Source: Bacteroidia bacterium (GTDB lineage: Bacteria; Bacteroidota; Bacteroidia; UKL13-3). Taken from it: 64,000 nucleotides of DNA. Location of the stretch: the NCBI GenBank assembly GCA_025454875.1, contig JALONP010000005.1, positions 1 through 64,000 of the forward strand, read 5' to 3'. The translations under genes and the position numbers were made by a program. Below are positions 23,661 through 33,067 of this stretch, piece by piece. The stretch's first letter is position 1; each line of letters begins with the position of its first letter. The notes beneath the pieces were generated by a model, which was given only the letters and a program-made list of their open reading frames with translations, had not been told where the DNA came from and searched no databases.

Positions 23661-24856
23661 AATAATGTGGCTAATTGTTTACGGTTAAATTGTGTGGCAA
23701 CATATTGACGCCCATTCGCACCAAGTTGTGCTGCCAGATCTGGGCTGTTATGTAACGTTTGAATGCAATGAATTAGTTGTTCCAAGTTTTCTGGTTCAAA
23801 ATGTAGGGCGCATTTTCCTTCGTCAATAAACAATGTTTTAGCTTCACCATCAACACCCATAATCACTGGTTTACCGTAATATAAGGGTTCGAATATTTTA
23901 GAAGGAATAGCACCTTTAAATAAATCGTTTTTGCGCAATGGAGTAATATAGCAGTCGCATCCAGCTATGATATCTGGCATTTGCGCACGTTGCACACTAG
24001 GCAAAAATTGGATATTGGTTAATTGGTATGTTCTTGCCAATTGAGTCAATCGTTCTTTTTCGGGACCATCTCCGATCAACACAAATTGAATTGCAGGCTG
24101 TGCTTTCAGAATATTTGCTGCTTCAACAATAATTTCGAGTCCCTGTGCATGCCCAATAATACCTGCATACGCAGCAACAAAGTGATTTTCACTTAAGCCA
24201 TGGTTACTGCGCCAAGCGGTACGGTTTCCTTGGGCAGAAAATTGTTCTGTATCTATTCCGTTACGCAATAAAAACAAAGGTGTTTGCGGATACCTGGTTT
24301 GGATGTTACTAATAATGCCTTGGGTTTGTCCACTTACCAAATGGGCATTTTGGTACAGGATTTTTTCAAGAAGGTATGCTGGTTTTAGAATCCACTTGTT
24401 TTGAACGATTCCAAGCTTTTCGGCACTTTCGGGCCATAAATCACTTACATTAAAAATAAGTTTGCTGCTTTTAATCCATTTGATAAACAATGCAGTAATT
24501 CCTAAAAACAAAGGTGGTGATTCACAAATGACGATTTCTCTTCGTCCGATGCGAAAGAGTCCCAGTATCAACGATGTAAATACAAATGAAAAATAATTAA
24601 GTAGGCGCGAAACAATGTTTTTGCTTCCGCTTGCATAAATCCAACTTCGGTAAATGGTAATTCCATCGAAATTTTCTTTTACATACCACTTGCCTTTATA
24701 GTTTGGGTACACTTTGCCTTGTGGGTAATTAGGCATAGCAGTAAGTACGGTTACTTGGGCGCCCATTGCTTGTAAATGGGTAGCTAACGAAAGCAACCTG
24801 TTTTGGGGAGCACCAGTTTCAGGAGGGAAGTATTGTGTTAAGATAAGGATGTTCAT
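23636..24856 (-). CDS. Glycosyltransferase family 4 (WbuB-like)
   Basis: A 406-residue GT-B enzyme. The N-terminal half starts MNILILTQYFPPETGAPQNR, the form of WbuB/WcaI-type transferases that add FucNAc or related sugars. The C-terminal GT4 half has GNRTAW, FVLIGDGPEKERL, IAGCDCYITPLRK and the donor-site Glu in SKIFEPLYYGKPVI. A hydrophobic patch at about 84-115 may dock on the membrane, where the lipid-linked acceptor lies. It follows wecB by 29 bases. Donor and acceptor cannot be read from sequence. Confidence 0.85.
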   Translation of the reverse strand: MNILILTQYFPPETGAPQNRLLSLATHLQAMGAQVTVLTAMPNYPQGKVYPNYKGKWYVKENFDGITIYRSWIYASGSKNIVSRLLNYFSFVFTSLILGLFRIGRREIVICESPPLFLGITALFIKWIKSSKLIFNVSDLWPESAEKLGIVQNKWILKPAYLLEKILYQNAHLVSGQTQGIISNIQTRYPQTPLFLLRNGIDTEQFSAQGNRTAWRSNHGLSENHFVAAYAGIIGHAQGLEIIVEAANILKAQPAIQFVLIGDGPEKERLTQLARTYQLTNIQFLPSVQRAQMPDIIAGCDCYITPLRKNDLFKGAIPSKIFEPLYYGKPVIMGVDGEAKTLFIDEGKCALHFEPENLEQLIHCIQTLHNSPDLAAQLGANGRQYVATQFNRKQLATLFWKRIQQL

Positions 24857-24885
24857 TGCAACAAAAGGACTGCTTCCGACTGGGT

Positions 24886-25971
24886 TTAGTGGTTACTTAT
24901 GCTGTTTAAAACACTACATATATGTTCACATGCTTTACCGTTTCCATACAAATTTAATTTAGACGGATACGGAGCGTTTAACTTGGTTAATGCCGTTTGC
25001 ACAATGGTTGCAGTATCTACACCGCAAATGCTATTGTAACCATTTGATACCAACTCAATCCACTCTGTTTGTTCACGTGTTGTGATGCAGTGTTTCTCGA
25101 AAAAGAATGCTTCCTTTTGCAAGCCTCCACTATCTGTAACAACCAAACTACAGTGTTGTAATAGTTGAATCATGTCAAAATAACCTACAGGGTCAATACA
25201 CGTAAATTGCACCTCAATACCATGCTTGTGCATTACATTTTTGGTTCGAGGATGCAACGGAACCACTACTTGTTTGGTTTGGTGTAATGTGTTGAGTGCT
25301 TGTATAATTTGTTTAAGGTATTGTGGGTTATCTGTGTTTTCTGCACGGTGAATTGTTGATAGAATAAAGCTACGCGTTTGCAGATTCAATGTTTGGATGA
25401 TTTGTGATTTATCGTTTGCTATCGTGGCATAATACAATGCAGCATCTTCCATAACGTCACCACTTTTAATGATTGTTGCAGTAGTTTCGTTAAAACCTTC
25501 TTGCACCAGATTTTGGATGGCAGCATCTGTAGGGCAAAACAATACATCGCTTATCCTGTCTGTAAGTACACGGTTAATTTCTTCCGGCATTTGCATGTTA
25601 AAACTCCTTAATCCTGCTTCCACATGTGCAACTTTGATATGTAGTTTTTTTGCGGCCAAGGCACCAGCTAAGGTGCTATTCGTATCGCCATATACCAATA
25701 CCAGATCTGGCTTCTCGGCAATAAAAATGGTTTCCAATTGTTCCAACATTTGACCCGTCATTGCACCATGTGATAATCCGTTAACATGCAATTGGTAATG
25801 TGGCTTGGGAATATTCATCTCTTCAAAAAAGATGGCACTCATATTTGAGTCGTAATGTTGCCCCGTATGCACAATTAGTTCAATGAGGTCAGCATGTTTT
25901 TGTATTTCCCTTGATAAAGCCGCGGCTTTCACAAACTGAGGACGAGCACCTATAACGGTTATGATTTTCAT
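24886..25971 (-). CDS. wecB: UDP-N-acetylglucosamine 2-epimerase (non-hydrolysing)
   Basis: WecB interconverts UDP-GlcNAc and UDP-ManNAc. The 361 residues carry the family marks: VIGARPQFVKAAALSREI at the start, VLVYGDTNSTLAGALAA near 93, HVEAGLRSF near 114 with MPEEINR (catalytic Glu residues), LSTIHRAENTD near 210 and VTDSGGLQKEAFFF near 278. A WbpI-type enzyme, which epimerises UDP-2,3-diacetamido glucuronate, is also possible given the acetamidino module in the same locus. ATG overlaps the stop of the CapK-like gene by four bases. Confidence 0.9.
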   Translation of the reverse strand: MKIITVIGARPQFVKAAALSREIQKHADLIELIVHTGQHYDSNMSAIFFEEMNIPKPHYQLHVNGLSHGAMTGQMLEQLETIFIAEKPDLVLVYGDTNSTLAGALAAKKLHIKVAHVEAGLRSFNMQMPEEINRVLTDRISDVLFCPTDAAIQNLVQEGFNETTATIIKSGDVMEDAALYYATIANDKSQIIQTLNLQTRSFILSTIHRAENTDNPQYLKQIIQALNTLHQTKQVVVPLHPRTKNVMHKHGIEVQFTCIDPVGYFDMIQLLQHCSLVVTDSGGLQKEAFFFEKHCITTREQTEWIELVSNGYNSICGVDTATIVQTALTKLNAPYPSKLNLYGNGKACEHICSVLNSISNH

Positions 25972-27371
25972 GAATCAATATTTGATAGATTTGATACTAC
26001 TGCTTTGAACTTTCCATTTGCATTAAGCTGGAAATGGTCTACTTCAGTAAATGCAATATGAACTGGCCCAAGTTGACTAAACATCCTATCTTGAATGATG
26101 CTTCGTTCCTTAGGTGAAAGAGATTCTGTGAGAATCATTTTTATTTCAAATGAATCGAGGTCGTGTTGAATAATCTGTGTTTGAATGAGCTTAGGTATTC
26201 CAACTGAAATACCGTGAAAACGGACCATTCTGCGACCATCTTTGCCGATAATCACATCTTCTGTGCGACCAACAATATCTTTGATTACAGTGAAGTTTCG
26301 GCCACATTTGGTATATTGATTTGCTGCCAGTTCAATTAAATCACCAATATGATACCTAATTAATGGCTGATTGTAATTTAATAGACCTGTGCACACAACC
26401 GATCCTTGTTGTTCTGGTAAAACTTGTTGGCTAAGATTTTGATTTAAGTATTCGTTGATACCTACATCGGGACTTTCTAACAACTGATGATGTTCTGATT
26501 CGGTTATTGAACAACAAGCTTCAACCGAACTATAGGCGTCAAACACTTCACATTGATACACTCTCTCTAAGGTTGCGCGCATATTTGAGGTTAATTTCTC
26601 ACTCGAAGTAATTACGGCAGAAAGTTTGGGAGATTGCAACTTGTTTTCTTCAATAAATGAAGCGAGAAAATAATTACTTGCGGCATATCCTATCATGTAT
26701 TTTACATTATGTTTGATTATGCCTTCTAAATAATTGGCTACTGTTTCAGCTGAGATATGGTAAGCAGAAAAATAAGTTTGTTTTTCAAATTTATTGTATC
26801 TGTAAAAGGGGCCATTCGAGTTGGCTTGAGGAACAACCCTTCGTCCTCCAATCATTCCTCTTGAATCAAATCGAGATACTCCAGCCCAATTCCGAATCCT
26901 GCCTTCAAAACTTGCGCTCCATCTTTGGTGCATTTGGGTGGAGTACATAATTTGGGTTGGCGTACCTGTGCTGCCCGAACTTGCATAAAATTTCCCTCCA
27001 GGTTCTGGTTTTGTTGAGAGTAAAGTGGTGGTTCCAAATTGCCTCAATTCATCTTTTGTTAAAATGGGCAATAAGGATAATTGTTCTAATTCAAACTTTT
27101 CTAACAGGCTTCTTGTGATGCCATTTGTTTGATACTTTAATCTGTAAAATGGAACAGTATCCCAGGCATGAAGCAACAATTTCCTGAGTTCAATGGTTTG
27201 ATAATCTCGCCATTGTTGTTTCGAAAATGATTCACGTTCTTTAACTGCTTTGTACTCTTGCTCAAAAACGCCACCAAATCTTCGCTTTTTCCAATAATAT
27301 CCGAAACCAGATATGCCAATGTTTTGAATGGGTACTGGCAACAGTTGGTATATAGAACTTATGAAGGACAT
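25968..27371 (-). CDS. CapK/PaaK-like adenylate-forming enzyme
   Basis: A 467-residue protein of the phenylacetate-CoA ligase/CapK branch of adenylating enzymes. It has the P-loop-like YASSGSTGTPTQIMYS near 127-142, FDAYSSVEACCSI near 283, LIRYHIGDLIEL near 338 and VGRTEDVIIGKDGRR near 366. Family members activate a carboxylate with ATP. CapK homologues are common in capsule loci, where their substrate is mostly unknown. It may activate an acyl or amino acid that decorates the glycan. No acyl carrier protein is nearby. It ends in a four-base overlap with wecB. Confidence 0.8.
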   Translation of the reverse strand: MSFISSIYQLLPVPIQNIGISGFGYYWKKRRFGGVFEQEYKAVKERESFSKQQWRDYQTIELRKLLLHAWDTVPFYRLKYQTNGITRSLLEKFELEQLSLLPILTKDELRQFGTTTLLSTKPEPGGKFYASSGSTGTPTQIMYSTQMHQRWSASFEGRIRNWAGVSRFDSRGMIGGRRVVPQANSNGPFYRYNKFEKQTYFSAYHISAETVANYLEGIIKHNVKYMIGYAASNYFLASFIEENKLQSPKLSAVITSSEKLTSNMRATLERVYQCEVFDAYSSVEACCSITESEHHQLLESPDVGINEYLNQNLSQQVLPEQQGSVVCTGLLNYNQPLIRYHIGDLIELAANQYTKCGRNFTVIKDIVGRTEDVIIGKDGRRMVRFHGISVGIPKLIQTQIIQHDLDSFEIKMILTESLSPKERSIIQDRMFSQLGPVHIAFTEVDHFQLNANGKFKAVVSNLSNIDS

Positions 27372-27373
27372 GG

Positions 27374-28387
27374 CTAGTTATGTTTCAATGTGGTGGTGAT
27401 ATTTTTCCAGTTTGCTATAATTGAGGACGATGCAAATAATTGAGAATTCTGATAACAATTGCTCGTTGTTTTAAGGTACATTTGGTTGTTACTACAGATT
27501 TCTATTATTTTTTTACTAAAGGCAACTGGTGTAGCTTCAACAAAAAAGATTGATACATTATCAATCCAGATATTTGGTAATTCCCCTACCTTGGTTGATA
27601 TGCAAGGTAATCCTGTAGCGGCAGCTTCTGCTACTGCTAATCCAAAGCTTTCATATTTTGTGGTGTTGAGTAATAAATCTGATTGGTGCATGTACGTGTA
27701 AAGTTGGTCCTGCGGGCATTGACCAACAAATGAAACAAACTTTGTTAATCCTAACTGTTCTACCAATATTCTCATTTTGGCCATTAAACCTAAATCAGGT
27801 CCTACCATTGTGAGTGTGGCATTCATTTGCTGTTGATGTAAATGATGCAATGCTTCAATGGCAATAGTAGGTTGGTATATTTCACCAAATGCCCTTACCC
27901 ATAATAGTTTTGGAGAATTGCTTATAAAATCTCGTTGCTTGTAAGGAAACAATCGGTGTTGAATAGGATTTGGTAAGTAGTCGATATTGAATTTTTGTGC
28001 TTTAAAAAAGGATTGAAGCATTTTGGATGGAGTTACAACCTGAGCAGATTGTTGAAGCAAGTAAGTAATAATTTTTCTTCTATTTGGAAAGGCCTGAATG
28101 AGTCCCCCACCATGTAGTACACTTACGTATTTTATTTTACGTATTTTAAGAATGGCAGCTACTATTGCGGTTTGGTAAATTACTCTTGTACTGTATACGT
28201 CAAGGACGGCCAGTTCCATTTTTTGAAACAAGGCAACTACTAAACTTTGGTATAAACGAATAAGAGGCTGTTTGGATTTTGAAACCAACCTCACATAGTC
28301 CGCATTGCCCAGTTCAGAAGCAATGAATTCAGATGGCCCTTTTGTCCCATTGAATTTAGATAGATATGTTCCAAAGAAAACAATCAT
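27374..28387 (-). CDS. Glycosyltransferase family 4
   Basis: A 337-residue GT-B glycosyltransferase. The N-terminal half (MIVFFGTYLSKFNGTKGPSE) is followed by the GT4 core: LLWVRAFGEIYQPTIAIEAL, LTMVGPDLGL, VSFVGQCPQDQLYTYMHQSD, and the donor-binding Glu motif YESFGLAVAEAAATGLPCI. It is probably peripheral, on the cytoplasmic membrane face, adding one sugar of the repeat unit. It lies two bases before the CapK-like gene and 26 after the methyltransferase. Confidence 0.85.
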   Translation of the reverse strand: MIVFFGTYLSKFNGTKGPSEFIASELGNADYVRLVSKSKQPLIRLYQSLVVALFQKMELAVLDVYSTRVIYQTAIVAAILKIRKIKYVSVLHGGGLIQAFPNRRKIITYLLQQSAQVVTPSKMLQSFFKAQKFNIDYLPNPIQHRLFPYKQRDFISNSPKLLWVRAFGEIYQPTIAIEALHHLHQQQMNATLTMVGPDLGLMAKMRILVEQLGLTKFVSFVGQCPQDQLYTYMHQSDLLLNTTKYESFGLAVAEAAATGLPCISTKVGELPNIWIDNVSIFFVEATPVAFSKKIIEICSNNQMYLKTTSNCYQNSQLFASSSIIANWKNITTTLKHN

Positions 28388-28413
28388 GTTACTTATTCTG
28401 AATTCGAACGGTT

Positions 28414-29172
28414 CTATTTCAGTATTTTATGAATCTGATTTTTGATTTCTTTTACTTCAAAAAGTATAAGGGACTTATCTTGAACTTGTCCATAGTTTTC
28501 TTTGCACTCTTCCCATAGAACATCAACTTCTTTTGGAAGATTATAGGGTTGTCTTTGTAAATTGAGTAGTCGAAAATTGCCCATTGTTATATCATAATTA
28601 TGCTTTGTTAATGGGAAATTCGTGGTCATTAAATATTTAATATCCGATTGAATAAGGTTAAGTAAGAATGATTTAATGTTTTTATCATTAAAATGAACTA
28701 AACAGTCACGTACAAATATTAAATCAACTTTGGGTAAAGGATCTTGAATAATATCTAGTTTAATGAAAGAAATTTGCGGATTGCCATATCTTTGGTTGTT
28801 TAAATCAACCAATGCTTGCACAATATCACCACCTGTATATTTTACATCTTTAAACTGAACATATTTCATCCAATTAAAATCGCCACACGGGGCGTCTAGT
28901 ATAGACTTGACATTATACTTCTTAAGAAAAGCTGGAAGTTTATCTATGATGGCTTGCGTATTTTTTAACTCCGACCCATGGCCTGATACACTTTCGGTAT
29001 TATTCCAATTATTGTTATTATAGATATCTGTAAAGACCTTTTCTGCTGATGTTTGTGTTGCATCTAAACGGTATTTCAAAAGTCTTTCCGTATATAGTTT
29101 GTAAAAGTACCATGCAATTGGAAGGTCTTTAATTTTACGAACAATAAATCCTTTATTGATTTTATACTTCAT
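28414..29172 (-). CDS. SAM-dependent methyltransferase (class I)
   Basis: A 252-residue protein with a Rossmann methyltransferase core: motif I SILDAPCGDFNWMKY near 88-102, VKYTGGDIVQALVDLN as motif II, and DLIFVRDCLVHFNDKNI near 148. The closing part is DVLWEECKENYGQVQDKSLI. It may O-methylate a sugar of the polysaccharide or another cluster intermediate. ATG 29172 is preferred over the TTG at 29193; it overlaps the acyltransferase gene by 11 bases. Wzt of this locus carries a C-terminal domain that in other systems recognises capped chain ends, so a chain-end methyltransferase is a reasonable guess. Confidence 0.75.
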   Translation of the reverse strand: MKYKINKGFIVRKIKDLPIAWYFYKLYTERLLKYRLDATQTSAEKVFTDIYNNNNWNNTESVSGHGSELKNTQAIIDKLPAFLKKYNVKSILDAPCGDFNWMKYVQFKDVKYTGGDIVQALVDLNNQRYGNPQISFIKLDIIQDPLPKVDLIFVRDCLVHFNDKNIKSFLLNLIQSDIKYLMTTNFPLTKHNYDITMGNFRLLNLQRQPYNLPKEVDVLWEECKENYGQVQDKSLILFEVKEIKNQIHKILK

Positions 29173-29695
29173 TTTGTCCAATATATTTAACAAACTTGGC
29201 AGGAGTTCCAGCGTACAAAGCGTGGTTTTCAGTTGTGGTATTTAAAGCTGAGTTGGCTGCAATGAGGGTTCCTTTTCCAATATTGGCACCCTCTAAGAGG
29301 CTAACGTGGGCGCCAATCCAAGATCCTTTTCCAATATTCATCTTTTTTGATGTAGGTAAGCCAAATCTGTACGAATCATTTAATTTAGTATGGTTTCCTG
29401 GTGAAATAACTACGTATGGCCCGAAGAGCACTTCATCTTCGATTGTTAATGAATTTGCTCCAAGAAACCAACAGCCATATGCGATGTATATTGAATTACC
29501 GAGTTCAATTTGAGATGGATTATAAAAAGTTACATTTCTACCAAGTATAAGATTGCGACCACATTTTTTAAAAAAGGGACTGGCAACTCTACCCCTTAAA
29601 CTCATAAAGAAAACGTTGTCTGGTAGCCAATTTAATAGTATTAATACAAAATGAAGTGGCCAATCGTGCCTAATTAGTGTGTATATTCTATTCAT
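29162..29695 (-). CDS. Hexapeptide-repeat acyltransferase
   Basis: A 177-residue left-handed beta-helix (LbH) acyltransferase of the WcaF/maltose O-acetyltransferase kind. Hexapeptide turns are visible from about residue 55 (NSIYIAYGCWFLGANSLTIE, VLFGPYVVISPGNH) to 160 (IGKGSWIGAHVSLLEGANIG, IAANSALN), with the catalytic His in SPGNH. It likely O-acetylates a sugar in the repeat unit. The N-terminal 30 residues are hydrophobic (FVLILLNWLPDNVFF) and could touch the membrane. It lies four bases after the GT4 gene. Confidence 0.85.
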   Translation of the reverse strand: MNRIYTLIRHDWPLHFVLILLNWLPDNVFFMSLRGRVASPFFKKCGRNLILGRNVTFYNPSQIELGNSIYIAYGCWFLGANSLTIEDEVLFGPYVVISPGNHTKLNDSYRFGLPTSKKMNIGKGSWIGAHVSLLEGANIGKGTLIAANSALNTTTENHALYAGTPAKFVKYIGQNEV

Positions 29696-29699
29696 AAGG

Positions 29700-30869
29700 T
29701 CAATTACTTTGATAACCTTTCATAATCTCAACTAACAATTTAGTTTGCCTTTCTAAAGTACACTCTTTTGCGAGTGCGTAAGCTTCTTGTATTTGACTTC
29801 TTCTTGCTTTAATGTTAATGATAGTCTCTTCTATAGCTAGTTTAAGTTCCTCAATACTTTTTGGTGCTATAAGCTTGGCATGCTTTTCACTTAGGAAGTA
29901 GGGAATACTTCCAACCTTGGTGGCGATTACCGGAAGGCTATTCGCCATAGCCTCCCAAATAGTTCTAGGAAAACCTTCATGATAGGACGGGATCACATAA
30001 ATATCAGCCTTCCTATAATAGGAATCTAGCTCTGGTCCAATTGTCTTTTTACCATGGAATACAACTCTGTCACTTATACCAAGTTCACTCGCTTGTTTGT
30101 TAATAGCTTCGATATAGCTAAAGCTACCCTTTTCTTCCCATCCAACTATATCAATATTTAAGTCATACGAATCTTTTAATTGCCCAACTGCGGATACTAA
30201 TTCTCTTAATCCTTTTTGAAAGTTAATTCTCCCAGTATATAGAAGGTATATCTTTTTCTGAATACAGGTATCTTCTCTTTTGTAAAAATTGGCTTCGTTT
30301 AATGTTGTCGTTTTAACCAAGGATATTGATTTGACCTTTTGTTTAAGGGTATTAAAGAGTGCGCCACTATTAACAAGTATTTTGGCATTATTAAGCATCT
30401 TGTTCTCTAACCATTGATAATAGTAAGTAAGAACTATTATTCCTATTTTACGTATAAATGGCTGTTTTAGGTTCTTTAAACCTGTTACATAGTTTCCAAC
30501 AACAAGAGGAGTGACTTGAATGTTATTTCGAATTTTATTATAAATATGTGGAGCTAATGGTGAGGGCATTCGAATGAGAAAGCTGTCCAAATGGGCAGTT
30601 TCAGAAGTTATAATATCTACTTGTTTATTAGGTATTAGCAATCTTGCGTAAAAGGTTGTTTTTTTTCCGAGAGAGATTAACTTGATGTTTGGTTTTTGCA
30701 AGCAATAATCTTCCTCTTGCGATTCTGTATCCTTTTGTTCTTCAAGAAAGATATAAAGTTGTTCAACCTCTGAAGCTAGCGCATCTATAAAAACACCAAT
30801 GTATCCAGGTACATAAATTCGATTGTTTTTTTTGAGGAATGTGTTATGATAATAGAATCCGACTTTCAT
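29700..30869 (-). CDS. Glycosyltransferase family 4
   Basis: A 389-residue GT-B enzyme with a GT4 C-terminal half: LYTGRINFQKGLRELVSAV near 210-228, the donor loop GISDRVVFHGKKTIG, ADIYVIPSYHEGFPRTIWEA near 288-307 with the conserved Glu residues, and LPVIATKVGSIPYFL. The N-terminal part (MKVGFYYHNTFLKKNNR) is typical of the fold. It overlaps the ligase/polymerase gene by 26 bases and probably adds a sugar to the growing lipid-linked unit. Confidence 0.85.
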   Translation of the reverse strand: MKVGFYYHNTFLKKNNRIYVPGYIGVFIDALASEVEQLYIFLEEQKDTESQEEDYCLQKPNIKLISLGKKTTFYARLLIPNKQVDIITSETAHLDSFLIRMPSPLAPHIYNKIRNNIQVTPLVVGNYVTGLKNLKQPFIRKIGIIVLTYYYQWLENKMLNNAKILVNSGALFNTLKQKVKSISLVKTTTLNEANFYKREDTCIQKKIYLLYTGRINFQKGLRELVSAVGQLKDSYDLNIDIVGWEEKGSFSYIEAINKQASELGISDRVVFHGKKTIGPELDSYYRKADIYVIPSYHEGFPRTIWEAMANSLPVIATKVGSIPYFLSEKHAKLIAPKSIEELKLAIEETIINIKARRSQIQEAYALAKECTLERQTKLLVEIMKGYQSN

Positions 30870-32064
30870 TTGAAGATCTTGCTGATGCTGCGGTAACGAG
30901 TCCTATAAAAAACCAAACAAATACATTTACAACACCTGTAATAAAATACAAGTGAATGGTCATGGCAATATAAGACCAATAGAATGCATTTATTTCTGGT
31001 TTTCGGTGGTTGTAATGGCGCACAAATTGAATGATATTGTAGAGTATTAAACCCAAAAAAGGCAGAATTAAAAACAAGCCACCTTCGGCAAGCATGTTCG
31101 CATATGAGTTGTGCGCACTTTTATCGTTCATGCCTTCTTTGTTGACTACAAATTCTGAACCTTCAAACTCACCTACTAAATCTACCGAGACATTGGTGAA
31201 ATTATTGAGTCCAATACCCAATAATGGATTTTCTCTGAAAATAATCAAACTTTTTTCAATCATCAATTGCCGTGTTAGATAGGAGCGGTCTTCCAATACC
31301 ACTTTGTCACTCTCGTACAACAACTCGTGAATGCGCGGGTTGGCAGCAAGAACCAAATCTTCTCCTGTTTCACTCATAAGACCAATACCGATGAGCATTG
31401 ATAAAGCAAGCCCAATCACTAAGGTTTGCACCTTAAGGTTTGGAAAAAAAATAGCAATGGTACATGAAAGGAAGGTTAGAACAGAACCGGCTCTGCGGCC
31501 TTCACTAATCAATACAATAAGCAACAGTGCCAAAAGAAACATGGAGCGCATAATTCCGTACTGTTTGTAGATATAATAACAAGCAGGGCTTGCAAAGGCA
31601 ATAATTAGCAAGGAATAAGAGTTAGGCGATGGGTTTGTTAGAAACCCTGGGATACTAAATTGCCTAAAACCAACATAATATAGTGTTAAGATAACTATCC
31701 CTATCCAAATATACTTTGCAATATGTTGGTACGGAATTTCATGGCGAACGGTTATGAAAATCCAAACCATAATACACCAATACAAGTAATTGGGAAGTAC
31801 AGCTAGTGCTAAAGCAAGTGACTCTTGTTCTCCGATTAAGTTTATTGTTGAGGTAATTGCAGCTAACCCAAAGAATAGGGGCAGCAGTTGAGAGGCATTT
31901 GAGAATTGTAGTAATGATTTTTTTTGAGCTAACTGATACCATAATACAAAAACAACCAGCATCGAAACATTGAGCCCTCCAATTAGTAAGATAGGGCACG
32001 ACATGGTTATCGCTAGCCATTTCCAGAGATCACGCACTTTTTGTTGAGTAAGGGTACTAGCCAT
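30844..32064 (-). CDS. O-antigen ligase/polymerase-family membrane protein
   Basis: A 406-residue integral membrane protein with about ten to twelve hydrophobic spans (for example CPILLIGGLNVSMLVVFVLW near the start and IALLLIVLI-like stretches in the middle). The Wzy_C/WaaL pattern is seen near 260-330: RQLMIEKSLIIFRENPLLGI, GLNNFTN, then NKEGMNDKSAHNSYANMLAE with the conserved His. Members either polymerise repeat units (Wzy) or attach finished chains to lipid A core (WaaL) on the periplasmic side. Sequence alone does not separate them. It overlaps both neighbours. Confidence 0.8.
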   Translation of the reverse strand: MASTLTQQKVRDLWKWLAITMSCPILLIGGLNVSMLVVFVLWYQLAQKKSLLQFSNASQLLPLFFGLAAITSTINLIGEQESLALALAVLPNYLYWCIMVWIFITVRHEIPYQHIAKYIWIGIVILTLYYVGFRQFSIPGFLTNPSPNSYSLLIIAFASPACYYIYKQYGIMRSMFLLALLLIVLISEGRRAGSVLTFLSCTIAIFFPNLKVQTLVIGLALSMLIGIGLMSETGEDLVLAANPRIHELLYESDKVVLEDRSYLTRQLMIEKSLIIFRENPLLGIGLNNFTNVSVDLVGEFEGSEFVVNKEGMNDKSAHNSYANMLAEGGLFLILPFLGLILYNIIQFVRHYNHRKPEINAFYWSYIAMTIHLYFITGVVNVFVWFFIGLVTAASARSSNESRILLS

Positions 32065-33067
32065 TGCTTAAATCTGTTTTCATTTCGGTGTGCCAGTATT
32101 GTTCAGCAGTTCTTCTGTTTGAAGCCAAAAGCTCTGTGGACTTCACATATCCTTTTGTCATTCCTATTAGCATTTGGAACTTGGTAGGATTGTATTTAAG
32201 CAGAATATTAAAAAATAATCCAACAATGCGCCAGAGTGCATACCAGTGGTAATGAATAATAACGAGAAATGGATGGCGGTTATCAAGTCTAGTTTTTTCA
32301 AGCGATAAGTACAACCGCGAGTACATCACTTTTTCTGCTAACTTTTTTGCATTTACGGCATAATTGCTTGCATGTTTTTCGTGATGCCAAAACAGCAGTT
32401 TTGGCTCATACAATATTGGACCTTGTTTACTTAAGCAGTATCCTATGATGGTATCTTCGCCCATTCCCATTTTTTTTTCAAATAAGGTAAACAAGGTAAA
32501 GTTAAAATTGACAAACAAATGTGATTTTTTTGCAACGAAAGCACCTCCGCTTATCAGTTCGGTATAACCACTCGTAGTTGGTTGTGTGCCTCTAATACCA
32601 CAAAGGCCAAGTTTGCCTATTTGCGGTTGCATATATCCTGTAAGCCAACGCATTTTTTTTATCCAGTTTGACTTGAATTGTGTTTGAGGTAATTGGTCGA
32701 TTGCGGTTATCACTTTGTTTTTAAAGTTAAGTGCAATACCTGATATGTGCGGGTGTTGTGATATTGATTGCCTAATTTGTTTCAACACCGTTGCATCAAT
32801 TGGTTCCATATCATCATCTAAAAACAAAACATAGTTTGCCTTGGCTTTATGGTACCCTAAAAAGCGTTGGTAAGGTTGATTGCGGTGATTAGTTCGAATA
32901 TAAGTAACGGATTCATTACTTTGAATGAGGGTGTTTGTTTCTTCACTCGAATCAACTAGGATGATTTGCTCACCGTTATACAATTGCAACAATAATTCAG
33001 AAACCAACGAGGCTACTTGGTTTGGTCTGTTATAAGTTGTAATGATAATGTCAATTGATACAGGCAT
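32057..33067 (-). CDS. Glycosyltransferase family 2
   Basis: A 336-residue GT-A enzyme. SIDIIITTYNRPNQVASLVS near the start, LVDSSEE, the metal-site VLFLDDDMEPID near 91-101 and GGAFVAKKSHLFV near 172 identify GT2. KKMGMGEDTIIGY is the acceptor-side ED motif. C-terminal hydrophobic helices (HYHWYALWRIVGLFFNILL) suggest membrane association. ATG 33067 is preferred to TTG 33070. It overlaps the GT9 gene by 17 bases. Confidence 0.87.
   Translation of the reverse strand: MPVSIDIIITTYNRPNQVASLVSELLLQLYNGEQIILVDSSEETNTLIQSNESVTYIRTNHRNQPYQRFLGYHKAKANYVLFLDDDMEPIDATVLKQIRQSISQHPHISGIALNFKNKVITAIDQLPQTQFKSNWIKKMRWLTGYMQPQIGKLGLCGIRGTQPTTSGYTELISGGAFVAKKSHLFVNFNFTLFTLFEKKMGMGEDTIIGYCLSKQGPILYEPKLLFWHHEKHASNYAVNAKKLAEKVMYSRLYLSLEKTRLDNRHPFLVIIHYHWYALWRIVGLFFNILLKYNPTKFQMLIGMTKGYVKSTELLASNRRTAEQYWHTEMKTDLSNG

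Noticed and set aside
30844..32064. Firm call as Wzy polymerase or WaaL ligase
   Set aside because: Both share the same fold and motifs; the sequence alone does not separate them, so a joint name is used.
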